Source: Cytophagaceae bacterium (GTDB lineage: Bacteria > Bacteroidota > Bacteroidia > Flavobacteriales > Flavobacteriaceae). Taken from it: DNA of 64,000 nucleotides. Location: contig PALD01000027.1 of assembly GCA_002710685.1 (NCBI GenBank), forward strand, positions 123,532-187,531. The letters are read 5' to 3'. The position numbers and the translations under genes are program-made. Positions 9,374-17,842 of this stretch are shown here, one piece after another (positions within the stretch are counted from its first letter, which is position 1; every line of letters starts with the position of its first letter). Under the pieces are notes generated by a model. It did not search any database, was not told where the DNA came from, and was given only the letters and a program-made list of their open reading frames with translations.

Positions 9374-10528
9374 ATGAAATATTCTACCCTTGCCTTGCTT
9401 TTTTGCTTTTTGGTTTTTTCTCATTGGGCTTTCGCCCAAAAAATCAACTTCCCAGATGCCGGTGCTGCCTGGCAGGAACAATCGGCTTCAAGCCTGGATA
9501 TGGATGAGACCATTGTTCGCGAGGCCGTTGCTTTCGCGGAAGCGAATGAATATAAAGAAAGTAAAGACCTGCGCCAGGCCATTTTAAAAGGGTTTCAGCA
9601 TGAACCGTATCACAAAATCCTGGGCCCCACCAAACGAAGAGGTGGGCCCGCGGGCATGATTTTAAAAAACGGCTTTGTCGTGGCCAGTTGGGGAGATACG
9701 AAACGGGTGGATATGACCTTTAGCGTTACTAAAAGTTTCTTGAGCACAACGGCTGCCATCGCCCTGCAAGATGGGCTTATAGGCAGTGTAGATGATACCG
9801 TGGCACAATATGTCTGGGACGGCACCTTTGACGGTAAACACAACAGCGCTATTACCTGGAAGCATCTTTTACAACAAAACTCTGACTGGAGTGGTGAATT
9901 ATGGGGCGGCAAAGACTGGGCAGACCGCCCACCACGTGAGGGCGATATTGATGACTGGAAAAACCGTGAACTGCGAGCTCCAGGTAGTGTTTTTGAATAC
10001 AACGATGTACGGGTCAATGTGCTTGCGTACAGCCTTACCAATGTCTTGCGCAAACCCTTGCCGCAGGTTCTTAAAGAAAGAGTGATGAATCCTATAGGCG
10101 CTTCTACCACATGGCGCTGGTACGGGTATGACAATAGCTGGTTTACCCTAGATGGTTTACAAGTGCAAAGTGTGAGTGGTGGTGGGCATTCTGGCGGGGG
10201 GATGTTTATCTCAACAGAAGATATGGCACGTTTTGGCCTACTCTTTATGAACGGCGGCAAGTGGAAGGAAAACCAGGTCATCGCCCCTCAATGGATTGAT
10301 GAATTAAGACAATCCTCAACCCCTAATCCTAATTATGGATACATGTGGTGGCTCAATGCAGATGGACCTCGCCAATGGGAGGGAGTGCCGCAGCACGTGT
10401 ACTATGCAGCGGGGTTTGGCGGTAATTTTATCATCGTCGATGACCAGGAAAAAATGGTCATCGTCGTGCGCTGGCTTGAGCCCTCGCAAATAGGTGAATT
10501 TGTTAAAAAAGTGTACACCGCACTATGA
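9374..10528 (+). CDS. exported serine hydrolase, beta-lactamase class C fold
   Basis: A 384-residue protein with a signal peptide (cleavage after about residue 21, WAFAQ). The active site shows SVTK at 117-120 (nucleophile Ser117 and Lys120) and YND at 209-211 in place of the usual YxN. A glycine-rich SGGGHSGGG stretch comes near the third motif. The family includes esterases, D-aminopeptidases and amide hydrolases of the penicillin-binding fold, and true beta-lactamase activity should not be assumed. It is probably periplasmic and single-gene. A CTTTCGCGGAAGCG near-palindrome is embedded around 9529-9547. Confidence 0.85.
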   Translation: MKYSTLALLFCFLVFSHWAFAQKINFPDAGAAWQEQSASSLDMDETIVREAVAFAEANEYKESKDLRQAILKGFQHEPYHKILGPTKRRGGPAGMILKNGFVVASWGDTKRVDMTFSVTKSFLSTTAAIALQDGLIGSVDDTVAQYVWDGTFDGKHNSAITWKHLLQQNSDWSGELWGGKDWADRPPREGDIDDWKNRELRAPGSVFEYNDVRVNVLAYSLTNVLRKPLPQVLKERVMNPIGASTTWRWYGYDNSWFTLDGLQVQSVSGGGHSGGGMFISTEDMARFGLLFMNGGKWKENQVIAPQWIDELRQSSTPNPNYGYMWWLNADGPRQWEGVPQHVYYAAGFGGNFIIVDDQEKMVIVVRWLEPSQIGEFVKKVYTAL

Positions 10529-10591
10529 TGTCAAAGCGATGTTAAACCTACCGGCAGGAAGGCTAGTATCTATTAATTTTAGAAAAAATTG

Positions 10592-11107
10592 ATGACTATG
10601 AGCAATGCAATTGAAGCTTGGCTAGAAAAAGATACACTACCTGCAAATGTAAGCCGCGGACTTATCTCTGGCGTCCTGGGAGGTCTTGCCGGCACCCTGG
10701 TCAAAGCTACAATTGAAAAATTCCTGCCCGTGCGCAGGCCCAATACCCGTAGCGCACAGATCAAGCTTGTGGATGAACTGAGCATGAAGGTTACCGGCGA
10801 GCGCATAAGCGAGAGCAACCATGAACTAGCAGAACAACTGGTAAACATTCCCATAGGGGCGAGCCTGGGTGCAACATACGGTTATGCAAAGCGGGATAGG
10901 GAAGCCACCAGTGTTATAGAAGGAGCCATGTTTGGCGCATCAACCTGGGTCGCTACACACGAAACTTCGCTGCCCATGATGGGTCTAGAAGAAGAGCCCA
11001 AGGACATCCCCGTAAAAATGCAAGCTAATGAACTCATAGCCCACATTGCCTTTGGCATAACCACAGAGCTTGTACGCGGACTCATTGCCAGGCGTCTCAA
11101 GCATTAA
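10592..11107 (+). CDS. YagU/DUF1440-like membrane-associated protein
   Basis: About 171 residues. A glycine-rich hydrophobic segment (RGLISGVLGGLAGTLVK, about 20-36) and two later weaker ones resemble the DUF1440 (YagU) family, some members of which have been linked to acid tolerance in enterobacteria. The family call is from memory of its pattern and is moderate. The starts at 10589 (TTG), 10592 (ATG) and 10598 (ATG) are all in frame; I take 10592. A TAATTTTA box near 10573 may be its promoter. It stands alone between two hydrolase genes. Confidence 0.6.
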   Translation: MTMSNAIEAWLEKDTLPANVSRGLISGVLGGLAGTLVKATIEKFLPVRRPNTRSAQIKLVDELSMKVTGERISESNHELAEQLVNIPIGASLGATYGYAKRDREATSVIEGAMFGASTWVATHETSLPMMGLEEEPKDIPVKMQANELIAHIAFGITTELVRGLIARRLKH

Positions 11108-11160
11108 TATTCCGCTTTCGCGAAATATTCTCCAGTACACCAACGTGATGAGTTAATGCT

Positions 11161-11168
11161 TATATTTG
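11161..11168 (+). promoter_or_regulatory. Bacteroidota -7 box (TATATTTG)
   Basis: A full TAnnTTTG match 33 bases before the ATG at 11202. It supports that start over the in-frame codon at 11166, which overlaps the box. No clear -33 TTG was seen. Confidence 0.5.
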
Positions 11169-11201
11169 AAACAATATCGCAAACGTTGTAACCAGCGCAT
11201 C

Positions 11202-12218
11202 ATGAAAAAACTACTCTTCCCGTTTTTAGTATTCATTTGTTTTTATGGCTACAGCCAAAAAAATATTGAAGTAACCAAGGATATACTATGGGCATCTCCT
11301 GAAGGTTTTGACCTCACCATGGACATTTACCATGTTCCCGAAACAGCAAAACCTTTACCGGTACTCATTATCTTTCACGGCGGTGGCTGGCTCATCAACA
11401 ACAAGTCTATCATGGATGAGATGGCGGCATATGTGGCCGAGAATGGGGATTATGTGGTGTGCAACGTAAATTACCGCTTGCTGGGCGACCAGGAGAATAC
11501 CGTGACAATTAATGAAATCATTGAGGATGCACTGGGCGCGGTCATCTGGATAAATGAGCATATCAGTGAGTATGGTGGAAACCCAGATATGATGGCCGTG
11601 ACCGGCGATAGCGCGGGAGGTCATCTTGCCGAGAGCGTTGTATTATTTAATGATGACCTATCTGAAAATCGCTTTAAGGTGAAGATGGCAACTCAAAAGT
11701 TAGGATACCTCCCCTCCTACCTGCCCAAAGGCGTAAGCGCACAGGAAGCGCAAGAGCAAGAACTTGCCAAGGTTGAGACGGCCGTGATAAGCTATGGAGC
11801 TTTTGACTTATATGCCGCTGCACAAGGAGGTTTTGAGAAAGATGCCAATTTCCTTTGGCAAATGGGCGGTGCCAAGGCTAGACCTCTTTTTGGAGAGGGC
11901 ACTTCGGTTGAGAAAAACCCAGCTTTTTATAAGGCGGTTTCTCCATTTTATAACGTGCCTCAAGCCATTGAGCGTCAATTGCCCCCGCAGTTTTTTACCG
12001 TGGGAAGTAAGGATAACACCACCACACCGCAATCTATTAAAGCATATGTAGAGAAGTTAAACCAGGCTGGGCAGGAAACAGAATTCTGGATGTATGAAGG
12101 TAGACCCCATGCATTTTTAGACTCAGGCGCTAATGAATTTCTGGGGACTTCTTTTAAAAAGGATGCTCCAGAGGCCCTAGACCTCATGATTGAATTTCTG
12201 GATAAGCATTTAGATTAG
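11202..12218 (+). CDS. exported alpha/beta hydrolase (esterase, HSL/BD-FAE-like)
   Basis: A 338-residue enzyme with a short signal peptide (FYGYSQ, about residue 19). HGGGW at 59-63 forms the oxyanion hole and GDSAGG at 135-140 carries nucleophile Ser137. GRPHAF near the C-terminus supplies the catalytic His. This pattern is that of the hormone-sensitive-lipase/carboxylesterase clan, including enzymes that cut acetyl or feruloyl groups from plant polysaccharides. The substrate is not predictable and no glycan-degradation genes are adjacent. It ends at a 24-base palindrome shared with the convergent MORN gene. Confidence 0.85.
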   Translation: MKKLLFPFLVFICFYGYSQKNIEVTKDILWASPEGFDLTMDIYHVPETAKPLPVLIIFHGGGWLINNKSIMDEMAAYVAENGDYVVCNVNYRLLGDQENTVTINEIIEDALGAVIWINEHISEYGGNPDMMAVTGDSAGGHLAESVVLFNDDLSENRFKVKMATQKLGYLPSYLPKGVSAQEAQEQELAKVETAVISYGAFDLYAAAQGGFEKDANFLWQMGGAKARPLFGEGTSVEKNPAFYKAVSPFYNVPQAIERQLPPQFFTVGSKDNTTTPQSIKAYVEKLNQAGQETEFWMYEGRPHAFLDSGANEFLGTSFKKDAPEALDLMIEFLDKHLD

Positions 12219-12220
12219 AA

Positions 12221-12244
12221 AATTCGCTTTCGCGAAAGCGAATT
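12221..12244. repeat. 24-base perfect palindrome, CGCTTTCGCGAAAGCG family
   Basis: The core CGCTTTCGCGAAAGCG is extended by AATT on each side, and the whole is self-complementary. It lies exactly between two convergent genes and overlaps the last bases of the MORN gene. It could work as a terminator, but there is no long T-run and the same core occurs inside genes elsewhere, so a sequence-specific role is also possible. Confidence 0.8.
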
Positions 12245-13325
12245 ATTCTTTCTTGATCAGCGTGCCGTCTTTTTTATAATACTCCCTGGAGGTTACCACA
12301 CCCAGGGTCTTAAATTCCTTGAGCTTCAATTCTCCAGATTCATAATAGGTGAGGGTGGCACCATTTTCATGCTTTTGTTTTACATTCCCGTTTTTGTGAT
12401 AGAAAACTTGATCGCGGGGGCCATATGCACTATACTTTGCCTCGCTATGCAGTGCGCCATTGGTATAAAATGTCTTCCATACACCCGTGGGCTCATTTTT
12501 CTTATAAGCACCTGTTTGCTTTAACTGCCCATCGATGAAATACCAATTTAAAACCCACGTCATGGTAGGGGAATCATACGTTCCGGCAAGCTTTGTCTGA
12601 CCCGTGGTGTACAATGTTTTAATGGTTCTATCACTTCGGGATTGTGGTAATTTATCTTCTTTGGGCACAAAATAATCTTCTTTCTCTTCTGGTCCTATGT
12701 AATTTGTGTACAGTATTGACCCATCCTCATTGTAGTGGTCAAATTCACCATGGGCCAGGCCATTTTCATAATTGCCTTTTGATTTTAGATTTCCATCGTT
12801 ATGATACGTTTGCCAGATGCCTATTTTCTTACCGTTGATATCATAGCGCCCATTTTCTTTTAGTTTGCCATTTTCATTATAGTAAGACCAATCTCCATAT
12901 AATTTTTTATCTGCAATCGTGCCCTTCTCCATCAGGTTTCCATTTTCATAATACGCCTCATGCCTTATGGTCTTGGGTCCCTGTATATATTCTTGACGCG
13001 TCTTTATACTTCCATCCTCATAGTTCCACTCCCACATATTATACTGCACACCGCCTAAAAAAGTGCCCTGTACACGTATGTTGCCGTTAGGAAAATACTT
13101 GACGATGGTATAATTATCTGGATACTTCCTATCATGCTCCTCAACCGCGCTCAAGTTGCCCTGCTCATCATAAAACTTCCATTTACCCAATTTTTTACCA
13201 TCTTTGAGCTTGCCCTCACTCTTAAGGCCGCCATTGTCATAATAATATTTTTCTTGGGCTTGCGCCAAAAATAAACTGAATACGAACACGCAGGATAAGA
13301 CAAACCTTGCCGGTATATTTCTCAT
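12243..13325 (-). CDS. MORN-repeat (YwqK-like) exported protein
   Basis: A 360-residue protein with a signal peptide (FVFSLFLAQAQ, cleavage near 23). It is built from about a dozen MORN_2-type units with the pattern YYxNGxLKxxGxxxxGKxxGxWxxY, for example around 27-50, 150-175 and 290-310. Such proteins are often labelled YwqK-family antitoxins, but no toxin partner is visible here and export argues against that role. In Bacteroidota these repeats probably form beta-strands at the cell surface. It is a single gene facing the esterase. Confidence 0.85.
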   Translation of the reverse strand: MRNIPARFVLSCVFVFSLFLAQAQEKYYYDNGGLKSEGKLKDGKKLGKWKFYDEQGNLSAVEEHDRKYPDNYTIVKYFPNGNIRVQGTFLGGVQYNMWEWNYEDGSIKTRQEYIQGPKTIRHEAYYENGNLMEKGTIADKKLYGDWSYYNENGKLKENGRYDINGKKIGIWQTYHNDGNLKSKGNYENGLAHGEFDHYNEDGSILYTNYIGPEEKEDYFVPKEDKLPQSRSDRTIKTLYTTGQTKLAGTYDSPTMTWVLNWYFIDGQLKQTGAYKKNEPTGVWKTFYTNGALHSEAKYSAYGPRDQVFYHKNGNVKQKHENGATLTYYESGELKLKEFKTLGVVTSREYYKKDGTLIKKE

Positions 13326-13441
13326 GTTTATAGGTTTTATTGCACAATGGGCAAGATATCGTGGAAACCTAGTAGTTTAAATAGGGCAAATGCCTGATTT
13401 TTCATCCCAGAGAGAATACCAGATTCGTAAATTTAATGTTA

Positions 13442-13568
13442 AGAAATGGCCTCCTTACGGATTTCCGTAAGGATATTAAACAGGAATTTTAAAATATTGC
13501 GGTAATCATTCAGGGTAATGATTATTTATAGGGGACAAAAAGAGCATCATCTACTGGTGCTCTTTTTT
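13442..13568 (+). ncRNA. candidate small structured RNA (three hairpins ending in a terminator)
   Basis: On the plus strand three inverted repeats follow each other with no protein gene: TCCTTACGGA/TCCGTAAGGA (13452-13473), AATCATT/AATGATT (13504-13523), and a 13-bp stem with a TCTAC loop followed by T-run (13537-13568). No plus-strand gene upstream needs that terminator. A TAAATTTA box at 13428-13435 could be the -7 element. This is inferred from structure only, and no family is recognised. Confidence 0.35.
13537..13568 (+). terminator. strong intrinsic terminator with no assigned gene
   Basis: Bases 13537-13549 pair with 13555-13567 (13 bp, one G-T), with loop TCTAC and six T on the plus strand. 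The minus strand also has a T-run, so it may additionally stop read-through from the tRNA side. Confidence 0.7.
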
Positions 13569-13608
13569 ATTGATACCTACCCGTAAACGGTAAGGTCCTA
13601 AACAAGAA

Positions 13609-13633
13609 AAAGCACCCTGATACGGGTGCTTTA
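13609..13633 (-). terminator. terminator of tRNA-Arg
   Basis: AAAGCACCC (13609-13617) pairs with GGGTGCTTT (13624-13632) around a 6-base loop. On the minus strand it is followed by TTTTTC and lies a few bases after the tRNA 3' end. Confidence 0.8.
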
Positions 13634-13635
13634 AG

Positions 13636-13707
13636 TAGCCTCGGCAAGAATCGAACTTGCATCTAAAGTTTAGGAAACTTCTATTCTATCCATTGAACTA
13701 CGAGGCC
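13636..13707 (-). tRNA. tRNA-Arg (anticodon CCU)
   Basis: A 72-base cloverleaf. The acceptor stem GGCCTCG pairs with CGAGGCT (one G-T), with discriminator A. The D arm contains AGTTCAATGGATAG, the anticodon stem GAAGT/ACTTT closes the loop TTCCTAA with anticodon CCT, and the T loop is TTCGATT. It reads AGG. CCA is not encoded. Confidence 0.93.
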
Positions 13708-13822
13708 AGAAGCGGGCGCAAAAATAAGGTTTTTTTGATTTTGCCTCAAAACTTTAAGGAAGTTAATGTGTATGGTACCGGTGATATTTTGGCCCAAGCC
13801 AAACAAATACCCCCTTCAATCA

Positions 13823-14410
13823 CTACATTAGTCCCTTTTTTTGTTTTTGCCAGTTCTCAGCAATTTCTTCAACCTCGGTGTACCAGTCCTCGCCAAATTT
13901 TCTTATAAGTGCCGCCTTTGTAAATTTATACACGGGCACCTGTAATTCCTTGCCCAAGGTGCAGGCATCATCACAAATGGGCCAGCGATGGTAGTTAACG
14001 GCCGCAAATGAGGTGTATTTTTGTATGCGCACGGGATATAGATGACATGAGATGGGCTTTCTAAAGTCGATTTCGCCTGCATTGTAGGCATCTTCAATAC
14101 CACAGGAGGCCACGCCCTCTGGGGTAAAGGTCACGTAGGCGCACTCTGCCCCATTGACTAGGGGAGTTTCAAGTTCGCCAAGGTCTGTCTCGATATGGGT
14201 GCCCTGCTCCTCAATGGCGGCGATGCCCTGGGGCCTTAAAAAGGGTTTGACCCTTGGGTAGATATCTTTCAAGATGGTTACCTCCTCTTGTTCAATGGGT
14301 GCGCCCGCCTCACCGGCAATACAGCATTCTCCCTTGCATGCGGCCAGGTTGCACACAAAATCCTTTTCAATTACATCTTCTGAGACTATGGTTTTTCCTA
14401 CTTGAAACAT
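13823..14410 (-). CDS. DUF3109 family cysteine-rich protein
   Basis: A 195-residue soluble protein. Cysteines occur in conserved-looking sets: DFVCNLAACKGECC near 17-30, AECAYV near 88, SCGI near 101, SCHLYPVR near 120, and CDDAC near 145. This matches the DUF3109 family common in Bacteroidota, which probably binds a metal or Fe-S cluster, but its function is unknown. A CAAAGATA box (TATCTTTG on its own strand) at 14415-14422 is 5 bases from the ATG. It is a single gene, divergent from the marC-like gene. Confidence 0.85.
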   Translation of the reverse strand: MFQVGKTIVSEDVIEKDFVCNLAACKGECCIAGEAGAPIEQEEVTILKDIYPRVKPFLRPQGIAAIEEQGTHIETDLGELETPLVNGAECAYVTFTPEGVASCGIEDAYNAGEIDFRKPISCHLYPVRIQKYTSFAAVNYHRWPICDDACTLGKELQVPVYKFTKAALIRKFGEDWYTEVEEIAENWQKQKKGLM

Positions 14411-14414
14411 GCTG

Positions 14415-14422
14415 CAAAGATA
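14415..14422 (-). promoter_or_regulatory. Bacteroidota -7 box for the DUF3109 gene
   Basis: It reads TATCTTTG on the minus strand, a full TAnnTTTG match. It is very close to the ATG (14410), so the transcript has a minimal leader. Confidence 0.5.
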
Positions 14423-14471
14423 AGATAATGAATGGGCATTTTATTTAGCAAAAAATTAATGTTCACATAAA

Positions 14472-14501
14472 TTGCCATATTGATAAATGGAGCTACTTTT
14501 G
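14472..14501 (+). promoter_or_regulatory. full Bacteroidota promoter (-33 TTG, 19-base spacer, -7 TACTTTTG)
   Basis: TTG at 14472-14474, a 19-base spacer and TACTTTTG at 14494-14501 match the housekeeping-sigma consensus of the phylum. The marC-like ATG follows at 14527. Confidence 0.7.
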
Positions 14502-14526
14502 CCGATCTTTTAAAAAATGCACCAAA

Positions 14527-15129
14527 ATGAACTTTGATTTTAAAGAAATCGCAACCGCAAGCATGATCCTGTTTGCAATTATTGATATTATAGGCAGTAT
14601 CCCAGTGATACTGGGGCTTCGCAAAAAGGTGGGCCATATCGAGAGCGAGAAGGCATCCATAGTGGCCTGCGTTATCATGATAGTTTTCTTGTTCCTGGGC
14701 AAGGAGATCCTCAACCTAATAGGTATTGATGTCAATTCATTTGCTGTGGCCGGTGCATTTATCATCTTTTTCCTGGCGCTAGAGATGATCCTGGGCATAC
14801 AGCTTTACAGGGATGATGCACCAGAGACGGCATCTGTGGTGCCGCTGGCCTTCCCCCTTATCGCGGGTGCGGGCACAATGACCGCCCTTTTATCCCTACG
14901 TGCCGCTTACGCGGTAGAAAACATCATTGTTGCCATTGTCATCAACATTGTTTTTGTCTATATCGTCCTGAAATCTAGCGGAAAAATAGAACAGGTACTG
15001 GGCAAACAGGGCATCAACATTATCCGAAAGGTTTTTGGGGTCATCCTCCTGGCGATTGCCGTGAAGCTGTTTGCCTCAAACATACAGGGATTGCTGCATC
15101 AGGGCAGCGACATGATGGCTTCATTTTAG
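14527..15129 (+). CDS. MarC family integral membrane protein
   Basis: A 200-residue polytopic protein with about six hydrophobic helices. The start region ATASMILFAIIDIIGSIPVI and the later LALEMILG match the MarC/UPF0056 family. Despite the historical name, the family has no proven role in antibiotic resistance, and its transport substrate is unknown. It has its own well-matched promoter (14472-14501). The next small membrane gene has a separate box. Confidence 0.88.
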   Translation: MNFDFKEIATASMILFAIIDIIGSIPVILGLRKKVGHIESEKASIVACVIMIVFLFLGKEILNLIGIDVNSFAVAGAFIIFFLALEMILGIQLYRDDAPETASVVPLAFPLIAGAGTMTALLSLRAAYAVENIIVAIVINIVFVYIVLKSSGKIEQVLGKQGINIIRKVFGVILLAIAVKLFASNIQGLLHQGSDMMASF

Positions 15130-15153
15130 GTTTTTGTTACGGTTGAAAAAGGG

Positions 15154-15161
15154 TACTTTTG
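15154..15161 (+). promoter_or_regulatory. Bacteroidota -7 box (TACTTTTG)
   Basis: A full consensus match, with TTG 17 bases upstream (15134-15136). It lies 32 bases before the ATG of the 74-residue membrane protein. Confidence 0.6.
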
Positions 15162-15193
15162 CGGCATTGCTTCCTTTTTAAAAACAAGATGTA

Positions 15194-15418
15194 ATGAAGA
15201 TTTTGATCTATGTCATCCTTGCCCTGGCAAGTGCCCTCTTTATATTTAATGTTGCCCAGGTAGATTTTGCAGACCCGTTTACGGGAAAGAGCGAGATTGC
15301 CGTGATTTCATGTCTTGCTTGTGGTTGTGCCATCTTATTGCTCATAATCCTCATCATGAGCAGGAGGATTGCCGAAAAGAAGATGGACCGTTCACCCCAA
15401 AAAAAGACGCGCTTATAG
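15194..15418 (+). CDS. small two-helix membrane protein
   Basis: 74 residues with two membrane segments (about 3-21 and 35-57) and a basic cytoplasmic tail. The second helix carries CLACGCA. It looks like a conserved small flavobacterial transmembrane protein, but I cannot assign a function. The gene has its own promoter box. Just after the stop is an imperfect TTTCG/CGAAA inverted repeat (15419-15436) shared with the convergent gene. Confidence 0.65.
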   Translation: MKILIYVILALASALFIFNVAQVDFADPFTGKSEIAVISCLACGCAILLLIILIMSRRIAEKKMDRSPQKKTRL

Positions 15419-15432
15419 CTTTCGCCGAAAGG

Positions 15433-15726
15433 CTAGAACAGGTGGATTAGTAGTGGGTCATAAAACTCATAGGCAATGCCTGCCAGAAACATGACGATGG
15501 ACAGTATGAGGAAGATTTTATGCAATGTCTGAAAGACAAGTATCCTGCGCAGCTTTTTTGCCAGTTCTTTGTCCTTGACCCGGGCTATCTGCTCTTTTAC
15601 TTCTTTTCTGGAAAGATAGAATGGGTTGACCGAGATGCCATTTGAGATAAGGACACCGGCACTATTATCGAGCAACCTGAAGATTGCCGCTACACAGAAA
15701 ACGAAAATTGAGGCAATAATGACCAT
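15433..15726 (-). CDS. small membrane protein coupled to the S41 protease
   Basis: 97 residues with hydrophobic segments at 1-17 and about 68-88, separated by a charged stretch (KEVKEQIARVKDKELAKKLRR). Its ATG overlaps the stop of the S41 protease gene by one base (TAATG), so it is probably translated with the protease and may work with it at the inner membrane. The family is not recognised. Confidence 0.65.
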   Translation of the reverse strand: MVIIASIFVFCVAAIFRLLDNSAGVLISNGISVNPFYLSRKEVKEQIARVKDKELAKKLRRILVFQTLHKIFLILSIVMFLAGIAYEFYDPLLIHLF

Positions 15727-17312
15727 TACTTCTTATCTATTTCTAGCACTTTTTTTATCACGGGGTCATTTTCATTCAACATCTGTTCATATACATTATT
15801 GTTGAACAGCTGTTCTGCCATGACGGCCTTGATATAGTTTTTATAGACATCGCGATAGGAGCGGATGCGCACCGAGATATCCCTCTTTTTTGCAAAAGAA
15901 ACAAAATCCCCGAGATCAGCATCAGAGATTGTTACTTCTTTTTTAAAGGTATCCAAATTTAAACTATTATAATAAATCCTGTCTTTTTCTATCAATTCAA
16001 AGACAAACCTGGATAAAAACCCGGATTTAAGAAAATAATCGAGCGTCTCCATTTCATAGTTGGTATCCTTGGGGACAAAGATATCCGGGATGATCCCGCC
16101 GCCGCCATAAACCACTTTGCCCCCAGGTGTAACAAACCTTAGGCTATCTGCCAGGTGTATGCTGTCAAGGCTTTGAAGCTCACCGTTTTTATAGCGTGAA
16201 AGGTAGTCGTTATAGTATTCTTCAGTCCCGTTGTCATAGGGCCTTTGAATACTTCTTCCCGTTGGGGTATAGTACCTGGCGATGGTAAGCCTTACCGCGC
16301 TACCATCTCCCAGCGACATCTCGCGCTGCACAAGCCCTTTGCCAAAGGACCTTCTGCCTATTATCGTGCCCCTATCGTTATCTTGTATTGCGCCGGCAAC
16401 AATCTCGCTTGCCGAGGCTGAGTTTTCATTGATCAATACATACACCTTCTTGTCTTCAAAAAGTCCATCTTCGGTAGCATAGGTATTCTCGATCTTGCCG
16501 GTCTTGTTTTTTGTAAAGAGTATTAGCTTGTTGTCCTTGAGGAATTCATCGGCCATTTTTTGTGCCGCTGATATGTACCCGCCGGGATTGTCACGGAGGT
16601 CCAGGACAATGCCCTGGGCACCTTTTCGCTTAAGCGTAGACAGGGCCCGTGTGAATTCTTCGGGGGTGGACTCTGCAAAGCGGTTGACCTTGACATATCC
16701 CATGATTGAATCCAGCATATAGCTGGCCACCACGCTTCTTAAGGGCACTACATCGCGCACCACTTTAAAATCAAGGAGTTTTTCTACACCGGGCCTCTTG
16801 ATCTTTAGGTTAACCGAGGTTTGTGGTTGTCCCTTTAATTTTGAGGTCAGGGTATCACTGAGCAGGATGTCCCCTATAAGTGGTTCTCCATCTGCTGATA
16901 CAATCCTGTCCCCACCCTTGATGCCCACCTTTGCACTGGGCCCACCGGGAATTGCACGTATGACCGCAAGTGAATCCTTAAAACTATAAAAAGAGACGCC
17001 TATGCCCACAAAATCGCCCTTCATGCTCTCGGCAACTTCCTTAAGTTCGCTGGGCGGGATGTAAACCGAGTGTGGATCCAGTGACTCAAGAATACTATTG
17101 ACCGTAACATCTACGATGCTGTCAGTATCAATGGGGTCCACATATTCATATTCTATATAATCAATGAGGCGGTTGAGTTTTTCCTTCTTGGCATTGCCCC
17201 CCAGTACATTAGGGTTTGCGCTATAATTGAGCTGTGCGCCTATAAAGATTCCCATGGCAATGGATAATCCTATAAAGAAGGGAAGGTATATTTTTTTGTA
17301 GCCGCTCATCAA
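15726..17312 (-). CDS. S41 C-terminal processing protease (CtpA-like) with PDZ domain
   Basis: A 528-residue periplasmic protease anchored by an N-terminal helix (about 10-27). A PDZ domain (about 88-170, with GIGVSFY and GGDRIVSADG) selects substrate C-termini. The catalytic core has the NENSASASEI block with probable nucleophile Ser300 and the FGKG motif with general base Lys325, plus Gln329. The 25-residue Ser-Lys spacing equals that of E. coli Prc. The C-terminal 130 residues are an extension of unknown role. The start overlaps the dCMP deaminase stop by 4 bases (ATGA), and the small membrane gene follows, giving a three-gene operon. Confidence 0.92.
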   Translation of the reverse strand: MMSGYKKIYLPFFIGLSIAMGIFIGAQLNYSANPNVLGGNAKKEKLNRLIDYIEYEYVDPIDTDSIVDVTVNSILESLDPHSVYIPPSELKEVAESMKGDFVGIGVSFYSFKDSLAVIRAIPGGPSAKVGIKGGDRIVSADGEPLIGDILLSDTLTSKLKGQPQTSVNLKIKRPGVEKLLDFKVVRDVVPLRSVVASYMLDSIMGYVKVNRFAESTPEEFTRALSTLKRKGAQGIVLDLRDNPGGYISAAQKMADEFLKDNKLILFTKNKTGKIENTYATEDGLFEDKKVYVLINENSASASEIVAGAIQDNDRGTIIGRRSFGKGLVQREMSLGDGSAVRLTIARYYTPTGRSIQRPYDNGTEEYYNDYLSRYKNGELQSLDSIHLADSLRFVTPGGKVVYGGGGIIPDIFVPKDTNYEMETLDYFLKSGFLSRFVFELIEKDRIYYNSLNLDTFKKEVTISDADLGDFVSFAKKRDISVRIRSYRDVYKNYIKAVMAEQLFNNNVYEQMLNENDPVIKKVLEIDKK

Positions 17313-17752
17313 TCGTCAAGGTCCTCTATGATTTCTATTTCAACTCCCGCACGCTCTAAAAATTTTAAGCCGCTATCATCTTTATATGCCTTGTGGTATA
17401 CCAGGCGCTTAATGCCGGCCTGATGTACAAGCTTGCTGCATTCGCGGCACGGTGAGAGCGTGATGTACAGGGTTGCTCCACGACAGCTTTGTGCAGAAGA
17501 AGCTATTTTTGTAATGGCATTGGCCTCAGCATGAAGCACATACCACTTAGTATATCCCTCATCATCCTCACAGATGTTCTCAAAACCTGTGGGCGTACCA
17601 TTGTACCCGTCTGAAATAATCATCTTATCCCTAACGATGAGCGCACCCACTTGCTTGCGTTGACAATAAGAAAGTTTTGCCCACTCCCTTGCCATACGTA
17701 GATAAGCTACGTCGTACTTATGTTGTTTCTTGGATTTTTTTTCTTTAGGCAT
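17309..17752 (-). CDS. dCMP deaminase family protein
   Basis: A 147-residue zinc deaminase with HAEAN at 74-78 (ligand His74, Glu76) and PCREC at 101-105 (two Cys ligands). Asn51 lies in the GYNGTPTG motif typical of dCMP deaminases and ComEB-like proteins. It makes dUMP for thymidylate synthesis. It is first in the operon with the S41 protease and a small membrane protein, a grouping seen repeatedly in Bacteroidota as I recall, without a known functional link. Confidence 0.9.
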   Translation of the reverse strand: MPKEKKSKKQHKYDVAYLRMAREWAKLSYCQRKQVGALIVRDKMIISDGYNGTPTGFENICEDDEGYTKWYVLHAEANAITKIASSAQSCRGATLYITLSPCRECSKLVHQAGIKRLVYHKAYKDDSGLKFLERAGVEIEIIEDLDD

Positions 17753-17842
17753 GCGCCAAAATAAGTCAGGCTATGAGATAATCGCATCAATGGCTAGCGA
17801 AGATAAAAAACTTATGTGGGTTGTACGTTTATTTAAACAAAT

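Noticed and set aside
9610..10281. Long minus-strand open frame (223 codons) opposite the serine hydrolase
   Set aside because: It mirrors a well-supported gene with an intact active site, has no family features, and its protein is unusually rich in Ser, Pro and Cys, as expected of an antisense shadow.
12221..12244. Palindrome as an ordinary rho-independent terminator
   Set aside because: There is no long T-run and the same core lies inside genes elsewhere, so a plain terminator role does not explain the family, although it may help here.
12243..13325. MORN-repeat protein as antitoxin of a toxin-antitoxin pair
   Set aside because: It has a signal peptide and no toxin-like partner next to it.
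13657..13908. Plus-strand 83-codon frame over the tRNA-Arg and DUF3109 3' end
   Set aside because: It runs through a tRNA gene and antisense to a conserved protein.
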